From Chitinophaga jiangningensis (GTDB lineage: Bacteria; Bacteroidota; Bacteroidia; Chitinophagales; Chitinophagaceae), in contig NZ_FRBL01000001.1 of assembly GCF_900142605.1 (NCBI RefSeq), positions 186,001-250,000 on the forward strand: a stretch of DNA of 64,000 nt. Reading direction: 5' to 3'. Of this stretch, positions 61,596 through 64,000 are shown piece after piece; the first letter of the stretch is position 1, and each line of letters begins with the position of its first letter. Position numbers and translations under genes: made by a program. Under the pieces are notes generated by a model, which was not told where the DNA came from, did no database searches, and was given only the letters and a program-made list of their open reading frames with translations.

Positions 61596-62264
61596 TTATA
61601 ATTCAATAGTTACCAGGGCTTCGTTGCCGGCCAGGCGGGTGAGCAGTTCTTTGAGGGCAGCCACCATAGGATCGGGGCCACAGATATAGAAATGCTGGTT
61701 AAAATCAGTGATTTTTTCCTTCAGGTAGGCCTCATCGATTTTGTGGTGATCGTAGGCCGGGTTTTCTTCCTGGGTGAGGGTGTTAATAAAACGGTCTCCC
61801 AGCATCTTTTCGAATTCATCTTTCAGAATGATGTCGGCCAGGGTTTTATTGGAGCAGATCAGGGTATTGCCGGCCAGCAACCCATCCTGCTGGAGCTGGC
61901 GGAAGATGGCGATAAAAGGAGTAACGCCGGCGCCACCGGCTAAAAATACGCCGGGGCCTTTGTAATGGATAGCACCCCAAACGTCGTGCAGCACCAGTTC
62001 GTCACCGGGCAGGCATTGCCCGAGCTGGTCGGTAACGCCGGTGCGTTCCGGATATATTTTGATGGTAAACTCCAGGTGATCCCATTCGTTCAGGCTGGTA
62101 AAGGTAAACGGGCGCTTATGGTGTTGCCATCCGGGTTTGTTTACCGCTACTTCGGTAGCCTGCCCCGGTACAAACGTATAGCCGTGTGGTTTAGCCACTT
62201 TAAAACGTTTTACATCGTGTGTAACAGGTGTAACGGACAGTATTTTTACAATATGGCTTTCCAT
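61596..62264 (-). CDS. Ferredoxin-reductase-type flavoprotein
   Basis: 222 aa. FAD-binding part 'KRPFTFTSLNEWD' and NAD-binding part 'GPGVFLAGGAGVTPFIAIFRQL', ending 'HFYICGPDPMVAALKELL', which together form the FNR fold. It lacks an iron-sulfur or globin extension. Electron acceptor unknown. Confidence 0.88.
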   Translation of the reverse strand: MESHIVKILSVTPVTHDVKRFKVAKPHGYTFVPGQATEVAVNKPGWQHHKRPFTFTSLNEWDHLEFTIKIYPERTGVTDQLGQCLPGDELVLHDVWGAIHYKGPGVFLAGGAGVTPFIAIFRQLQQDGLLAGNTLICSNKTLADIILKDEFEKMLGDRFINTLTQEENPAYDHHKIDEAYLKEKITDFNQHFYICGPDPMVAALKELLTRLAGNEALVTIEL

Positions 62265-62329
62265 TGACAGTAATGGTTTTTGGAGTAATAGATTAGTAAT
62301 GAAATTATGAAAAATTCCGCCTTTTGCCC

Positions 62330-63007
62330 CTATTTTCCCGAAATCATTTGTTTAAATACCGGGGAGATGAGGCCTGCCCATCTGCTGTAATCCTTACCAG
62401 AAGGGTGCAGGCCATCAGAGGCTACCAGCGATGCATCACTTTTTGCTTCCCGGGTAAACGGGGTGATATCGATGTAGCGGACGTGATACTGCGCAGCGAT
62501 GCGTTTGTTAGCGTCATTATATAAATCTATTTCCCGGGCAATTTGTTCGGTATTTCTGTCGGCCGCAAACGGTGTTACGCCCCAGTCGGGGATTGACAGC
62601 ACTACCACCTGTGCCGCCCCTTTTTTACAAAAGCCGATGGCCTGCTGCAGTAATCCGGTGAACTCCGATTCATATTCTTCTACGCTGCGGCCGCGATACT
62701 GGTTATTCACGCCGATCAGTAAACTCACGAAATCATACTGGTTTCCCTGGATTCCGGCCTGTTGGATGCCGGCTTTCAGTTCGTCGGTAGTCCAACCGGT
62801 AACGGCAATGATGCGGGGCTCTTCGACTGCTATCCCGGCGGATCTTAGCTGCTGCACCGTTTGTGCGGGGAAGGATTCGGCGGCGGGCACACATTCGCCA
62901 ATGGTATAGCTGTCGCCCAGGGCGAGATAAGAAAAATTCATAAATGGTTGATTGGTGTTGATGCTTGTAAACAGGCAGCAAAATAGTATTAATCCTAACA
63001 TAAGCAA
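62330..63007 (-). CDS. SGNH/GDSL hydrolase
   Basis: 225 aa. Block I is 'YLALGDSYTIGE' with the nucleophile Ser, block III is 'LLIGVNNQYRG' with Asn, and the C-terminal 'DGLHPSGKDYSRWA' supplies Asp and His. Start is uncertain: the first ATG gives a hydrophobic signal-like N-terminus (MLMLGLILFCCLF), while the ATG at 62941 starts right at block I and gives a cytoplasmic enzyme. Esterase or lipase activity is expected; the substrate is unknown. Confidence 0.88.
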   Translation of the reverse strand: MLMLGLILFCCLFTSINTNQPFMNFSYLALGDSYTIGECVPAAESFPAQTVQQLRSAGIAVEEPRIIAVTGWTTDELKAGIQQAGIQGNQYDFVSLLIGVNNQYRGRSVEEYESEFTGLLQQAIGFCKKGAAQVVVLSIPDWGVTPFAADRNTEQIAREIDLYNDANKRIAAQYHVRYIDITPFTREAKSDASLVASDGLHPSGKDYSRWAGLISPVFKQMISGK

Positions 63008-63079
63008 AAAGTTATATACAGCATCAGTTTTTAAGTTAAAACTATCAAAAACAGCCCCTGCTTTTCGGCCTAAAATGCC

Positions 63080-63087
63080 TACCTTTG
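63080..63087 (+). promoter_or_regulatory. Likely -7 element of icd
   Basis: TACCTTTG matches TAnnTTTG, 44 bp upstream of the icd start codon. Confidence 0.6.
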
Positions 63088-63130
63088 CACCCGATTACAA
63101 CAATTACGTAACGCATAAAGAAACTGTTTT

Positions 63131-64000
63131 ATGCCGGGAGAAAAAATAACGATGAACAATGGACTGTTACAGGTCCCTACTCACCCAATCATCCCCTTTA
63201 TTATAGGCGACGGAATCGGTCCGGACATTTGGAACGCGAGTGTACGCGTATTCGATGCTGCGGTTGCAAAAGCTTATGGGGCTGAAAGGAAAATTGAATG
63301 GAAAGAAGTACTGGCCGGAGAGAAAGCCTTCCAGGAAACCGGCGAATGGCTGCCGAAAGCTACGTTAGATGCGCTGAAAGAGTATCTGGTATCCATAAAA
63401 GGCCCATTATCCACACCAGTTGGTGGTGGTATCCGTTCCCTGAATGTGGCTATGCGCCAGGAACTTGACCTGTATGCCTGCGTGAGACCAGTACAATGGT
63501 TCAACAAAGTGCCTTCTCCTGTGAAACATCCTGAGAAAGTAAACATGGTCATCTTCCGTGAAAATACGGAGGATATCTATGCCGGTATCGAATATATGAC
63601 CGGTACTCCTGAGTGTGAAAAACTGCTCAATTTCCTGCAGAATGAAATGGGAGTTAAAAAAATCCGTTTCCCTGAATCATCTTCACTGGGCATCAAACCT
63701 GTATCTGTAGAAGGTACTGAAAGACTGGTTCGCGCTGCAATCCTGTATGCACTCGAGCACAAACGTCCTTCTGTTACCATCGTTCACAAAGGCAACATCA
63801 TGAAATTTACCGAAGGTGGTTTCAAAAACTGGGGTTATGCCCTGGCGGAGAGAGAATTCGGTGATAAAGTGTATACCTGGGAAACCTGGGAAAAAGTGAA
63901 AAAAGATGAGGGTGAAGAAGCGGCAAACAAATCGCTGAAAGTAGCGGTGGCTGAAGGTAAACTGCTGATCAAAGATGTGATCGCCGATAACTTCCTCCAA
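63131..64000 (+). CDS. icd: NADP-dependent isocitrate dehydrogenase (partial, runs off the window)
   Basis: The first 290 codons are present and open to the end of the window. The product starts MPGEKITMNNG and carries 'IPFIIGDGIGPDIWNASVRVFDAA', 'LYACVRPVQWF', 'FRENTEDIYAGIE' and 'VTIVHKGNIMKFTEGGF', which are signatures of the prokaryotic homodimeric enzyme. It oxidises isocitrate to 2-oxoglutarate in the TCA cycle. The ATG at 63131 matches the usual MPGEKI start; a later ATG at 63152 is less likely. Confidence 0.95.
   Translation, partial: MPGEKITMNNGLLQVPTHPIIPFIIGDGIGPDIWNASVRVFDAAVAKAYGAERKIEWKEVLAGEKAFQETGEWLPKATLDALKEYLVSIKGPLSTPVGGGIRSLNVAMRQELDLYACVRPVQWFNKVPSPVKHPEKVNMVIFRENTEDIYAGIEYMTGTPECEKLLNFLQNEMGVKKIRFPESSSLGIKPVSVEGTERLVRAAILYALEHKRPSVTIVHKGNIMKFTEGGFKNWGYALAEREFGDKVYTWETWEKVKKDEGEEAANKSLKVAVAEGKLLIKDVIADNFLQ

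Overview
The window looks like a chromosomal segment of a Bacteroidota bacterium close to Chitinophaga (family Chitinophagaceae). Signs of this are the carbamoyltransferase-type arginine operon that works on acylated ornithine, a glucosamine-6-phosphate deaminase fused to a PIG-L domain, LytTR/LytS-type regulation, FHS-family sugar permeases, DUF3857, DUF4258 and DUF4288 proteins, and repeated TAnnTTTG (-7) promoter motifs. The species call is inference. The content is mostly chromosomal housekeeping and sugar catabolism. I see no phage, conjugative element, CRISPR array, rRNA or intact insertion sequence.

Layout. 1-3.8 kb: minus-strand envelope and unknown genes (choice-of-anchor I lipoprotein, DUF3592-like membrane protein, lipoprotein, tail-fibre-like protein). 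3.9-12.3 kb: one minus-strand arginine operon in transcription order GNAT acyltransferase, argG, argC, argD, acylornithine carbamoyltransferase, argB, argE-like deacylase, argH. 12.7-16.4 kb: divergent GH29 fucosidase and GH109-type alpha-N-acetylgalactosaminidase. 16.5-18.0 kb: a three-gene HipBST-like toxin-antitoxin operon with three evenly spaced operator-like repeats. 18.1-32 kb: galactokinase, two FHS permeases, ROK kinase, glycosylasparaginase, CutC, phosphodiesterase, EEP hydrolase, GH20 hexosaminidase and NagB-PIG-L. 32.4-41.9 kb: unknown lipoproteins, YeiH transporter, methyltransferase, glutamine amidotransferase, YpdA, MurB, epimerase-like protein and a DUF3857 protein. 42-52 kb: PriA, PlsC, DUF4258, MtaB, DinB, Aat-ClpS and a Kef-type antiporter. 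52.3-53.8 kb: an inverted-repeat element and four tandem tRNA-Val genes. 54-58 kb: lipoprotein, then DtxR regulator, Nramp-USP transporter and thioesterase. 58-61.5 kb: LytTR two-component pair with DUF4288 and LiaF-like membrane proteins. 61.6-64 kb: flavin reductase, GDSL hydrolase and the start of icd.

The 12.7-32 kb genes fit together as a glycoprotein-sugar recycling region. Fucosidase, GH109 and GH20 would trim fucose, GalNAc and GlcNAc. Glycosylasparaginase would split the last GlcNAc-Asn bond. FHS permeases would import sugars, ROK kinase and GalK would phosphorylate them, and NagB would feed glucosamine-6-P to glycolysis. This joint role is inferred from co-location.

The most unusual sequence-level structure is a family of about 75-bp double hairpins (24835, 29791, 32101, 32192, 41875). 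Length, geometry and a GCC-NNN-GGC apex are conserved, but arm sequences are unrelated between copies. Two hairpins in each element share a 5-7 bp hinge that also appears as direct repeats at both element ends.
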